This document shows positions 8,501-15,161 of a DNA stretch of 34,874 nt, piece by piece; position 1 is the first letter of the stretch; every line of letters starts with the position of its first letter. The position numbers and the translations under genes were made by a program. The notes beneath the pieces are model-generated. The model worked only from the letters and a program-made list of their open reading frames with translations. It was not told where the DNA came from and did not search any database. Origin of the DNA: Candidatus Stahliibacteriota bacterium (GTDB taxonomy: Bacteria; Hydrothermota; Tepidihabitantia; B3-TA06); contig DAOVCF010000002.1 in NCBI GenBank assembly GCA_030670165.1, positions 1 through 34,874 of the forward strand. Reading direction: 5' to 3'.

Positions 8501-9013
8501 CTTGCGTTTCTCGCGGAATCCCAGCACCCCGGCCGCGGACTCCAAAAGGTTGTGCAGCTCGCCGCCAACGATGGCGGCAAGTTGTGTCGCGTCAAAGACC
8601 GAGTAGAGGCGGCCTCCGGCGGCACCACCGCGAAGGATCGCCTCGATATCCTTAAGCCGGCACTCCTCGCGGTTGATCTCAAAGCTCGACTCGCCGGTCC
8701 GGTAGTAGCGCCTGCGCAACTCCACCTCGGCTGGAAGATCGGGGAAGTCGCCTTCGTTTTCAATAATAAGGCTCACGTCGGCATAGCCCAATTCGGACAA
8801 CCGGCCGCTTCCGGCAAAGATAAGATCCGCGCTTTTGCCGCAACGAAGGCGAGATAAGATCTGCTCACCCAAGACCCATCGGATCCCGTCCAGTACGTTT
8901 GATTTGCCGCAGCCGTTAGGGCCGACAAGTGAGGTCATGCCAGGCGAGAGTTCCAGAGCCGTCTTGTACGGAAAGGATTTGAAACCGTAGAGTCTGAGTT
9001 CTTTGAGCCGCAT
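5534..9013 (-). CDS. smc: Chromosome partition protein SMC
   Basis: 1159 aa, full length for bacterial SMC. The ATPase forms the arms of condensin, which compacts and segregates the chromosome. Head: FKSF at 11-14, Walker A GPNGCGKSN at 31-39. Two very long Glu/Arg/Lys-rich coiled coils flank a hinge at roughly 500-620. C-terminal head: signature LSDGE (1057-1061), Walker B and D-loop FIDELDAPLDD (1083-1093), ITHNKRTME. Gram-positive SMCs read LSGGE and DEVEAALDE here; the version seen is close to LSEGE/DAPLDD/ITHNKRTM of Bacteroidetes-type SMC, which supports an FCB host. Start ATG at 9013 with GAGGG upstream. No scpA/scpB in the window. Confidence 0.96.
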   Translation of the reverse strand: MRLKELRLYGFKSFPYKTALELSPGMTSLVGPNGCGKSNVLDGIRWVLGEQILSRLRCGKSADLIFAGSGRLSELGYADVSLIIENEGDFPDLPAEVELRRRYYRTGESSFEINREECRLKDIEAILRGGAAGGRLYSVFDATQLAAIVGGELHNLLESAAGVLGFREKRKESGRKLDLVRRDLVRLEDIITERKRFVRSLARQRRRAGLYKQLREKLVALETSKMHARFEAVIEEMEEKAKIISLEEEKERKLLLAMDGVRKELKGKDSKLSRLLAVERGTREALDEVNAKLSEVASRLSSSRTRKETLAENLSRIEEENQEAERRIEEIEKEIERTKRAQKEAAGRRQGAEGRLEEARGKLRTEEERLAAYRSRLRKARGELKKLSEGFGRYIEERTRERSRAENAGSLASAARAELSNLSGRAEALRSELVEAKNSHKKKTSSLTELEREIREAEGRIARLNADIQTFELKRQERIEGRSKLTGQVASLRERIENQPRQALRKRLGPRFSGLMEELLGYPAELEAALEAVLYDVLGFASATGMPDLSELSLDGQAGLVLDRGPASSSLKRPSDARFKLWLADKVSIKQGAPALLAARLESWVLADPADLDSLAGQYPRLSFVSSDGTALRSDGVVLLGRPRGVLADRRRLKELEDQEKQEKTSIVSLEENLTRLRKERDDLAIKLDEARSSYLEERSRRQTLEAEVDRLQEQAAEVERERERLRAEARSREQESESARQTLAELEEKISTLESQRSEKEEALSELEKTVAGKEEALRDKLAGLNDQLLALGKDEEAEHLAGERNERLEAEQARLDRLLTSRKKEAESTRHEILELGKAIEGLDEEQTALNEQRKKETERLSGIDASGVLQAKREKETELAEREAELEGLRKGLIELRTEQLLLKNQKDELEPLVSNAPTQDQDTDTKVMTPEEMDVELAAVKHRLEDLGPVNEYAAVQYEEEKAELDRLKAQHTDITKAAESLTTIIREIDEEARSRFDKTFTAVREEFRRTFNFFFPGGEADLRLECPEDPFNSPINITARPEGKQLKRLSQLSDGERTMLGISLLFAFYGVRPAPFLFIDELDAPLDDSNVLKFASYLSHIKERIQVFVITHNKRTMEKADTIYGITMEDPGVSKVISVRLKDVKRHHVAVEEA

Positions 9014-9048
9014 GATTACCCTCTAAAAGCCCTGAATAGCTGCCCTGA

Positions 9049-9070
9049 CTCACTGAAAACACAGTGAGGG
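9049..9070 (-). terminator. Hairpin between the Wzz-like gene and smc
   Basis: CTCACTG (9049-9055) pairs perfectly with CAGTGAG (9062-9068) around a 6-nt loop, just after the stop of the upstream minus-strand gene. No T tract follows on the minus strand, so it is at best a weak or factor-assisted terminator. Confidence 0.35.
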
Positions 9071-9077
9071 AAAGTGC

Positions 9078-10208
9078 TCAGCGCTTGCGTCGGCCAAGGC
9101 TTTTCTTTACCTCGCTGCGAAGGCGGGACATCTTCTCGTGTGACTCGGGGTTGGCGAGGACGTGCTCCCAGTAGACTCTGATCATGGAGTATGCGAGGAT
9201 AAGCACCACCCCCACAAGAAGCGCAGCCAGCACCACGAGTTTTTTGGGCGGGAAGTAGGGAAGCTGGGGAGGCTCAACCAGCTCGAGAATGGAAATAAGT
9301 GGAGTGTCCTTGGCTTCCATGAGCTTGGCCTGTTCGTATTGCTGCATGAGCAGCATGTATATCTCCTGCTGTACCATGAAGTCCCGGTAAAGTTCCAGGT
9401 AACGGGATGCAACCGGAGGCAGCGATGCAAGCTTTGCCTGGATAAGCGCAAATTCGCGACGGGCAGTCTCATACTGCGGGTTGTTGGCGGTTGAAAAGGA
9501 ACGCATGTATTCGAGCTCCAACTCCTTCTGCATCGCCTGTGCCTTGAGTTCTGCGAAGGCTTGTATCTGCCCGCCGATCTCAGGATTCAGCATTGGCAGC
9601 TTGTGCTTGCGCTGGAACTCGGTGAGAGAATCCTGGGCGGCTTCCATGTCCACCTCAGCCTGCGCGAGTCGCCCTTCGATGAACTCCCGTAGATGCCTGC
9701 CTCTGGTGGTGCTCGAATGGGTAAGATAGTGATCCAGGGCCTGTGCGTAAGTATTGGCGATATCTGCCACTAGGACGTTGTCCGGTCCTACCACCTCGAT
9801 TACAAAAACCTGTTCCGGTGTCGTCAGCTTGTATACGGTCATCCCCGCAAGTTCCTCGCGCGCTTTGGTCCGATCGGCCACATCAAGCCTTTCTAAAAGC
9901 GAGCAGGAATCCATAACGTAATCGGTAATTGTCTGAGAACGCAGTATCTCCCCGTAGAAGAGCATCTCTCCCCCCTCCGCACCCGGGATAGTTAGACCGG
10001 TGATCCCCAACTGCGACTGGAGTGTGGAAATCGCCCCCACAAGGCCGCTTCCCTGTGTAACGGGAAGAAGCTTAACCTCTGCCCTGTACCTCTTTGGGAG
10101 AAGGAAGGCAAGGGCGATACCCAATCCGCCGAAGCAAACAAGCGCAATAAGCATCTTCCACCAGCGCCGAACGATGAAAACAAAAAGGTCGACAACGTTG
10201 AAACTCAT
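9078..10208 (-). CDS. Wzz/chain-length-determinant family polysaccharide co-polymerase
   Basis: 376 aa from the ATG at 10208. The predicted topology is that of polysaccharide co-polymerases: an N-terminal membrane segment (about 20-38, after RRWWK), a periplasmic region with coiled-coil-like stretches (about 180-260), then PPQLPYFPPKK and a second membrane segment near 320-340. A short basic cytoplasmic tail follows, with no tyrosine-kinase domain. It should set chain length or couple export of a surface polysaccharide. The ATG is 1 nt after the stop of the upstream export gene and is preceded by GGTGAG. TTG at 10220 and GTG at 10217 are in-frame alternatives that overlap that gene. No glycosyltransferases are adjacent. 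Confidence 0.82.
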   Translation of the reverse strand: MSFNVVDLFVFIVRRWWKMLIALVCFGGLGIALAFLLPKRYRAEVKLLPVTQGSGLVGAISTLQSQLGITGLTIPGAEGGEMLFYGEILRSQTITDYVMDSCSLLERLDVADRTKAREELAGMTVYKLTTPEQVFVIEVVGPDNVLVADIANTYAQALDHYLTHSSTTRGRHLREFIEGRLAQAEVDMEAAQDSLTEFQRKHKLPMLNPEIGGQIQAFAELKAQAMQKELELEYMRSFSTANNPQYETARREFALIQAKLASLPPVASRYLELYRDFMVQQEIYMLLMQQYEQAKLMEAKDTPLISILELVEPPQLPYFPPKKLVVLAALLVGVVLILAYSMIRVYWEHVLANPESHEKMSRLRSEVKKSLGRRKR

Positions 10209-10209
10209 C

Positions 10210-11484
10210 TCACTCACCAAAGGTTAAGATAACGGCAATCAAACTCAAAACAGATGCGGTTAGTCCAACCCAGTCCCGCACGTCGTAAAGGGGTTTTCTG
10301 GGAACAAAGATCGTTGCCCCAGGTTCAAGCTGCATATCCGGGTGTGCGCGCCGGGTGCGTCCGTCCGGATAGATAACACGAATTGCTCCTAGATTAGCCG
10401 TCGAAGAAAACCCCCCTGCATGACCCAGATACTGGTTTAGGGTGAAGGCCTCGTTGTAGATGACAGGACCGGGTTTTTTTAACTCCCCTGTTACGTATAC
10501 AAACTGCTCAGAGCGGGGAACGGTAACTACATCACCATGCTCGAGGAGAGGATTTTCTCCTTGCCCGCTGGCGAGATACTCCTGCATGTCGAAAAAGATC
10601 CGCTCGTCCCCACGTTGGATGTAGCAGTGAGCCAGATCGCTTTGTGGAATAAGCACTGCACGGCTCGCAAGGAAGCCGCATACCCGCTCTTTCTTCTCGA
10701 ACTCCAGCCAGTGTTCGGCGTTGAACGCTCGACTCAGTGTATCGGCAATCAAAGACGCCTGGATGCTTGGTTCGTCAACGGCCTCCTTGGCCAAGACCGC
10801 ACCGCGCAGAAGAACGAAGCGTTCCATCTTGGGGACATAGATGATGTCGCCATCCGAGAGAGGAGGGTTAGCGTCCAACTCACCATCCTCACGATAACGA
10901 CGAAGATTGATCCTTAAGCTGTCACCGGAGCGCCTGACCAGCGCGATGTTTGAGACCGATCCCATCGAGATGATGCCGCCAGCCAGATCAATACCGTCCT
11001 CTACCCGCATAAAGGGAGTAACAAGATAACTGCCCGGCCACTGAACATCACCAAGGACGTTTATCTTGCAAAGCCTTGCTCCGATCAGAACAAAGTCTAT
11101 CTCCACGGGACGGATAAAATTCTCAAAGGCCTCAGCCACCTGCGTGCGAGCCTTCCTGACCGGAACGTCCACGATCTCGACGTAGTCAACCGCTTCGAGA
11201 TTAATCAAGCTGACATCTCCCCATTTCTGTCCGAAGGTTGCCATCCCGCGAGCAGAAGGCAGCATAATCACGAGCTGCCCTGCAGGGCTAATCCGGGTAG
11301 GATAGCTGTAGGAAAAACTGCCTCCTACCATAACCAGCAGGCTATCGCCGGCGTTGAGCACGTAGTCGTTTATTGAAACGGGCTGTTCGGTAACCGTCCC
11401 CAGCTCAAGGGACATCTCGCGACCAAAGGTCTCCCCTGTTATCTGACCAACCCCTGCAAGAAACCAAAACAATAACCCCATCAT
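10210..11484 (-). CDS. Polysaccharide export protein, Wza-like, with SLBB domains
   Basis: 424 aa. A hydrophobic leader (1-15) without a lipobox cysteine is followed by a polysaccharide-export domain (about 38-130, starting VLNAGDSLLVMVGG). Two SLBB-type beta-grasp domains follow: one around INVLGDVQWPGSYLV (about 145-215), one around FVYVTGELKKPGPV (about 330-390). A C-terminal hydrophobic helix (about 402-421) probably spans a membrane. It is expected to form the outer channel for surface polysaccharide together with the Wzz-like protein encoded directly downstream. Start ATG at 11484 or at 11481. The promoter -10 box ends 7 nt before the first ATG, so the mRNA may be leaderless. Confidence 0.85.
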   Translation of the reverse strand: MMGLLFWFLAGVGQITGETFGREMSLELGTVTEQPVSINDYVLNAGDSLLVMVGGSFSYSYPTRISPAGQLVIMLPSARGMATFGQKWGDVSLINLEAVDYVEIVDVPVRKARTQVAEAFENFIRPVEIDFVLIGARLCKINVLGDVQWPGSYLVTPFMRVEDGIDLAGGIISMGSVSNIALVRRSGDSLRINLRRYREDGELDANPPLSDGDIIYVPKMERFVLLRGAVLAKEAVDEPSIQASLIADTLSRAFNAEHWLEFEKKERVCGFLASRAVLIPQSDLAHCYIQRGDERIFFDMQEYLASGQGENPLLEHGDVVTVPRSEQFVYVTGELKKPGPVIYNEAFTLNQYLGHAGGFSSTANLGAIRVIYPDGRTRRAHPDMQLEPGATIFVPRKPLYDVRDWVGLTASVLSLIAVILTFGE

Positions 11485-11491
11485 AACAAGG

Positions 11492-11519
11492 ATTATACCT
11501 AAATCTCCCCCCGGGTCAA
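11492..11519 (-). promoter_or_regulatory. Promoter of the polysaccharide export operon; predicts a leaderless mRNA
   Basis: On the minus strand TTGACC (11514-11519), a 16-nt spacer and a perfect TATAAT (11492-11497). The expected start at about 11485 is next to the ATG at 11484. No Shine-Dalgarno is present. Confidence 0.65.
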
Positions 11520-11583
11520 TGGTAGGAGTGAACCGATAGGGAGCACGAGTCCCTCGATCTCTCAGGCGGCGTGGTGGGCCGTA

Positions 11584-11611
11584 TTGACAAACCGCTGGTT
11601 TTCCTTACACT
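11584..11611 (+). promoter_or_regulatory. Promoter of the histidine-kinase operon
   Basis: TTGACA (11584-11589), a 16-nt spacer and TACACT (11606-11611). The expected start is near 11618, giving a leader of about 40 nt. Confidence 0.6.
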
Positions 11612-11644
11612 ATGTTCTTAATTATCTTAAAGATGCAACAGAGT

Positions 11645-11652
11645 AAGGAGGT
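11645..11652 (+). promoter_or_regulatory. Shine-Dalgarno that sets the kinase start
   Basis: AAGGAGGT. The AGGAGG core ends 4 nt before GTG at 11656, which favours that codon over TTG at 11653. Confidence 0.6.
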
Positions 11653-11655
11653 TTG

Positions 11656-13209
11656 GTGAACGTGGAAAAAGACAGGCGAACGAAGGAACTTTTGGAAGCC
11701 ATCAGGCTTAAGACGCAGTTTCTGGGTAACATGAGCCACGAGCTCCGTACGCCATTGAACTCGATAATCGGCTTTTCGGAGCTTCTCATGGATGGGCTTG
11801 TTGGGGAACTCAGCGAGAAGCAGGGTCACTATATAAAAATCATCCACTCCTCCGGTGCGCATCTTCTCAGGTTGATTAACGATACCCTTGACTTCTCCAA
11901 GCTTGAAGCGGGTATGCTTGAGGTCTTCAACGAACCTACCGATTTGGGCGAGGTGGTTGAAGATGTTTTGCGTGCCTACAACGTAGTCGCTGAACGAAAG
12001 GGACTCGATATCCATGTAGAGATCCCTGCGGATATGCCGCCAGTACTCACCGACAGGCGCAAACTCACCCAGATAATCGACAACCTCCTCTCCAACTCCG
12101 TAAAGTTCACCAGCCAGGGCCGGGTTGAGTTGGCAGCCAAGCGTAAAGAAGGTATGCTTGAGGTAACGGTAACCGACACCGGGATAGGGATCGAGCCGCA
12201 AGAGCTCCCGTATATCTTCGATCCATTCCATCAGGTGGATGCATCCACCACCCGGCGCTACGAGGGAACAGGTCTTGGGCTGGCATTGGTAAAGAAACTT
12301 CTTGAGATTCAGAAGGGTACAATCGAGGTTCAAAGCTTGCCTTCTCAAGGCTCCAGCTTTACCTTCCGTCTTCCCTTTGTGGAGTTCAAGCCCGAGAAGC
12401 CTACAGTGGCGACTACGCGAGAGGAGTTGATCCAGGGGCTTCCTGCGGCCGGCGAGCGACCCATCCTGGTGGTTGAGGACAACCCCTTGGCGGCTAACCT
12501 CATGTCGACGTGGCTTTCTGAGGCCGGCTACAATGTCCAGATCGCCTCCACTGGCGAGGAAGCCCTGCAGAAGGCGGTGAACCTCTGTCCAGCTGTGATT
12601 ACCCTGGACATCCTCCTTCCTCAGATGGACGGCTGGCGCGTACTGCATCGTCTCAAGGAGATGCCTGAGACCAAGGATACACCAATCATAGTGGTCTCGA
12701 TAGTGGAGGACAAAAGTTTCGGCCTCTCGCTTGGGGCGGTAGACTACATGATCAAGCCGGTATCGCGCAGCAATCTCATCTCGAAGATTGAGCGCCTCAC
12801 CAAGAGCGGCCGCAGGTTCCATCGTGTCCTCGTGATAGACGACAATCCCGCGGACATCAGCTTGGTAGAGGAGATACTTCAACTGGACGGCTACGAGGTG
12901 CTCAAGGCTACCTCCGGAGTGGATGGTCTCAAGGCCGCGCGCGAGGAGAAGCCGGATCTCGTGATTCTGGATTTGATGATGCCTGACCTGGATGGTTTCG
13001 ATGTTATGAGACTTTTGGAGTCCGACGAAGCCACCAGAGGATTACCGATTATTCTCTTTACTGCCAAGGACCTTACCCAGATTGAGCGAGCCAACCTGGG
13101 GGCCAACATCCACGATATCTTCGGCAAGGCGCAGCTTGACCGCGACTCCTTTCGTCAAAAGATCGCCGAGCTTCTGACATCCTCACAACCGGAAGGCAGT
13201 AACGAATGA
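11656..13209 (+). CDS. Hybrid histidine kinase with two C-terminal receiver domains
   Basis: 517 aa, no membrane segment and no input domain before the kinase core, so a soluble kinase probably fed by a partner protein. Numbering from TTG 11653: phosphoacceptor H29 in SHELRTPLN; N box around NLLSNSVKF (144-152); G1 DTGIGI (175-180); F box PYIFDPFHQVD; G2 GTGLGL (205-210). Receiver 1 (about 270-385) has phosphoacceptor D319 and K368. Receiver 2 (about 390-510) has D440 in VILDLMMP, but the usual KP pair reads GKAQ, so its output surface may differ. The stop overlaps the next ATG by 4 nt. A separate receiver protein and a receiver-PATAN protein follow, so the operon looks like a multi-step phosphorelay. 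The signal is unknown. Confidence 0.9.
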   Translation: MNVEKDRRTKELLEAIRLKTQFLGNMSHELRTPLNSIIGFSELLMDGLVGELSEKQGHYIKIIHSSGAHLLRLINDTLDFSKLEAGMLEVFNEPTDLGEVVEDVLRAYNVVAERKGLDIHVEIPADMPPVLTDRRKLTQIIDNLLSNSVKFTSQGRVELAAKRKEGMLEVTVTDTGIGIEPQELPYIFDPFHQVDASTTRRYEGTGLGLALVKKLLEIQKGTIEVQSLPSQGSSFTFRLPFVEFKPEKPTVATTREELIQGLPAAGERPILVVEDNPLAANLMSTWLSEAGYNVQIASTGEEALQKAVNLCPAVITLDILLPQMDGWRVLHRLKEMPETKDTPIIVVSIVEDKSFGLSLGAVDYMIKPVSRSNLISKIERLTKSGRRFHRVLVIDDNPADISLVEEILQLDGYEVLKATSGVDGLKAAREEKPDLVILDLMMPDLDGFDVMRLLESDEATRGLPIILFTAKDLTQIERANLGANIHDIFGKAQLDRDSFRQKIAELLTSSQPEGSNE

Positions 13210-13586
13210 GCCGTATCCTCGTCGTTGAAGATAATGAAGGGAATCTCGAGCTTATACGCGTGGTGCTGGAGATGGCAGGCCATGAGGTGATAGGAGCGCC
13301 GAGTGCCGATGTGGGGCTCCTGGTGGCCAGAAAAGCCCGCCCCGATCTTATACTTATGGACATGCACCTGCCTGGTCTGGATGGATACGAAGCGACGCGA
13401 ATCATAAAGGCGGATGAGACATTGAAGGGCATTCCGGTCATTGCGGTCACCGCCATCACCGAGCGCACCGATGAGGAACGTATTCGTGCCTGCGGCTGCG
13501 AGGGATTCATCGCCAAGCCGGTGGATACCCGAAGTCTGGCCACCCAGATTGCCGGGTTCCTGAAACCGGGGGGCAAGACACAGTGA
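13206..13586 (+). CDS. Single-domain response regulator (CheY/DivK-like)
   Basis: 126 aa, only a receiver domain. The acidic pocket is VVEDN (6-10), the phosphoacceptor is D52 in LILMDMHLP, the conserved Thr is in VTA (81-83), and K104-P105 is in IAKPVD. It has no DNA-binding or enzymatic output, so it should act by protein-protein contact or relay phosphate between the upstream kinase and the downstream receiver protein. The ATG overlaps the kinase stop (ATGA), and its own TGA overlaps the next start, so the three are co-translated. Confidence 0.9.
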   Translation: MSRILVVEDNEGNLELIRVVLEMAGHEVIGAPSADVGLLVARKARPDLILMDMHLPGLDGYEATRIIKADETLKGIPVIAVTAITERTDEERIRACGCEGFIAKPVDTRSLATQIAGFLKPGGKTQ

Positions 13587-15154
13587 TGGAACAAGGGAAA
13601 ACCTCTCATCGAATACTGGTGGTAGACGACGACCCCCATCTTTTGAATCTCCTCGATATGCGCCTGGCTGATCAGGGATTTGACGTCATGCTCGCTTCAT
13701 CCGCCCAGGAAGCGCTCACAAAGGTAGAAGGCAGGATGCCAGACATCGTTATCGCAGACATCATGATGCCCGGCATGGATGGATATGAGCTCTGCGAGCG
13801 CGTCCGCGCAAACGAAAAGCTGCAGCACATCCCGTTCGTCTTCCTCTCCGCATTAGCCGACACCCAGGATAAGGTAAGGGGGTTAAAGCTGGGGGCGGAC
13901 GACTACCTCACCAAACCGTTTGAGTTCCACGAGCTACTCGCAAGGATAGAGATACTTTTGGATAGATACTCGCGCTACCAGGAGACCTTCGAACAAGACC
14001 CGGAGATCGCCACCACCGGGAACATCGAGGATCTGGGGGTCATTGACCTGTTGCAGATGCTCTCCTTCGGCCAGAAGACGGGCGAGGTGCATCTTAAGTC
14101 GGATGAAGAGGAGGGGTTTCTTTACTTGATGTCTGGCAAGCTCGTAGCAGCAACCTGCCGTTCGAAACAGGGACGGGCTGCACTGCCGACCCTGCTTTCC
14201 TGGTCGAAGGGCAGATTCAGAGTAAAGCTCACCGATAGCCTCTCTCTTACTCCTACGATCGAAACTCAGACCGACGAGGCGATCTTTGCGGCGCTACGTG
14301 AGCTGGACGAAACCGAACGTATAAAACAGGAGTTAGGCCCAAGGTCTATCCCAGTGTTCGCGGCGAAACCCAGGCCCGAAGCAAGGGTCGAGGAGGTCCT
14401 GCTCCGGCTGGTAGACGGTAACCGCAGTATCAAAGAGGTACTGGCAGCGAGTTCTCTCTCGAGCTTCGAGACAATCGAGGCGATAAAAAAGATGGTGGGC
14501 AAGGGACAAATCGAGCTGCGCCCTGCGGAAAAACCTGCTCCGAAGATTGCCACCAAACCTGAGAAAACCCCTGCTTTGGAGCCGGGAACCACCCTTTCCG
14601 GGGCGGCCAGGGTATGGGAACCGCAGATGCCTGGAGAGGAAAAAGAAGTCGAGAAGATTGAGAAGATGCAGGAGACTGCAGTTCCGGGGGAGATTGGACC
14701 CCAGGTATTCAATCTTATAGTGATCGGCACGAACAGGGATTCCCGCAACACCTTTATCCATACGGTCTCCGGCGAGGAAGAAACAGAGGGCAAAGGAGAG
14801 ACGGTTCTCAACTTCGGAAGGATAAAAATAGGACATTACCAACTGAACCTCTATGGGCTACCAGGGGCAAAACGCTTCGCTCCCCTCTGGCAGACCTTCA
14901 TTCAAAGGGTACACGGGATGATAGTTCTGGCGAACGCCAGCATCGAGGAAGAGGTAGACAACCTGCGGTTTGCACTTTCGCTTCTGGGTCCGCACATACC
15001 GGGTCCGAAGATCGTTATAAACACCGATCCCACCCATCCCGAGATCAAGCTCGGTCCGGAGAGTCATGGTGCAAAGGCCGTTGCCTGCCTGTCCTCTGAC
15101 CGCATCAAGGCCGCTGGGATCGTAAAGAACCTGATCGCAGAACTTACCCGCTAA
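13583..15154 (+). CDS. Response regulator with PATAN (DUF4388) domain and degenerate Ras-like GTPase domain
   Basis: 523 aa. Receiver at 10-130, with phosphoacceptor D59 in VIADIMMP and K111-P112. A DUF4388/PATAN-like domain follows (about 145-240), recognisable by LGVIDLLQMLS, KTGEVHL and GKLVAATC. Next come a helical, possibly winged-helix, region (about 265-312) and a Pro/Glu/Lys-rich linker (315-370). The C-terminal 375-523 resembles MglA/Ras-like small GTPases: FNLIVIGTN, FGRIKIG and LYGLPGAKRFAPLWQ match the VVFIG, DFG and L-x-GTPGQERF framework. The key residues are missing: the P-loop lacks GK[ST] (GTNRDSRNT, 382-390) and DTPG reads GLPG. It is probably a non-hydrolysing binding domain. 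GTG 13583 or ATG 13586 are equally plausible starts. Confidence 0.8.
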   Translation: MMEQGKTSHRILVVDDDPHLLNLLDMRLADQGFDVMLASSAQEALTKVEGRMPDIVIADIMMPGMDGYELCERVRANEKLQHIPFVFLSALADTQDKVRGLKLGADDYLTKPFEFHELLARIEILLDRYSRYQETFEQDPEIATTGNIEDLGVIDLLQMLSFGQKTGEVHLKSDEEEGFLYLMSGKLVAATCRSKQGRAALPTLLSWSKGRFRVKLTDSLSLTPTIETQTDEAIFAALRELDETERIKQELGPRSIPVFAAKPRPEARVEEVLLRLVDGNRSIKEVLAASSLSSFETIEAIKKMVGKGQIELRPAEKPAPKIATKPEKTPALEPGTTLSGAARVWEPQMPGEEKEVEKIEKMQETAVPGEIGPQVFNLIVIGTNRDSRNTFIHTVSGEEETEGKGETVLNFGRIKIGHYQLNLYGLPGAKRFAPLWQTFIQRVHGMIVLANASIEEEVDNLRFALSLLGPHIPGPKIVINTDPTHPEIKLGPESHGAKAVACLSSDRIKAAGIVKNLIAELTR

Positions 15155-15161
15155 ATCCAAA

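Noticed and set aside
5534..9013. Repeated Glu/Arg/Lys-rich segments as DNA repeats
   Set aside because: They are the normal coiled-coil arms of SMC.
11605..12882. Long minus-strand frame (425 codons) opposite the histidine kinase
   Set aside because: The plus strand encodes a complete kinase and receiver with all motifs, plus a promoter and ribosome site. The antisense frame has no recognisable domain and is a codon-bias shadow.
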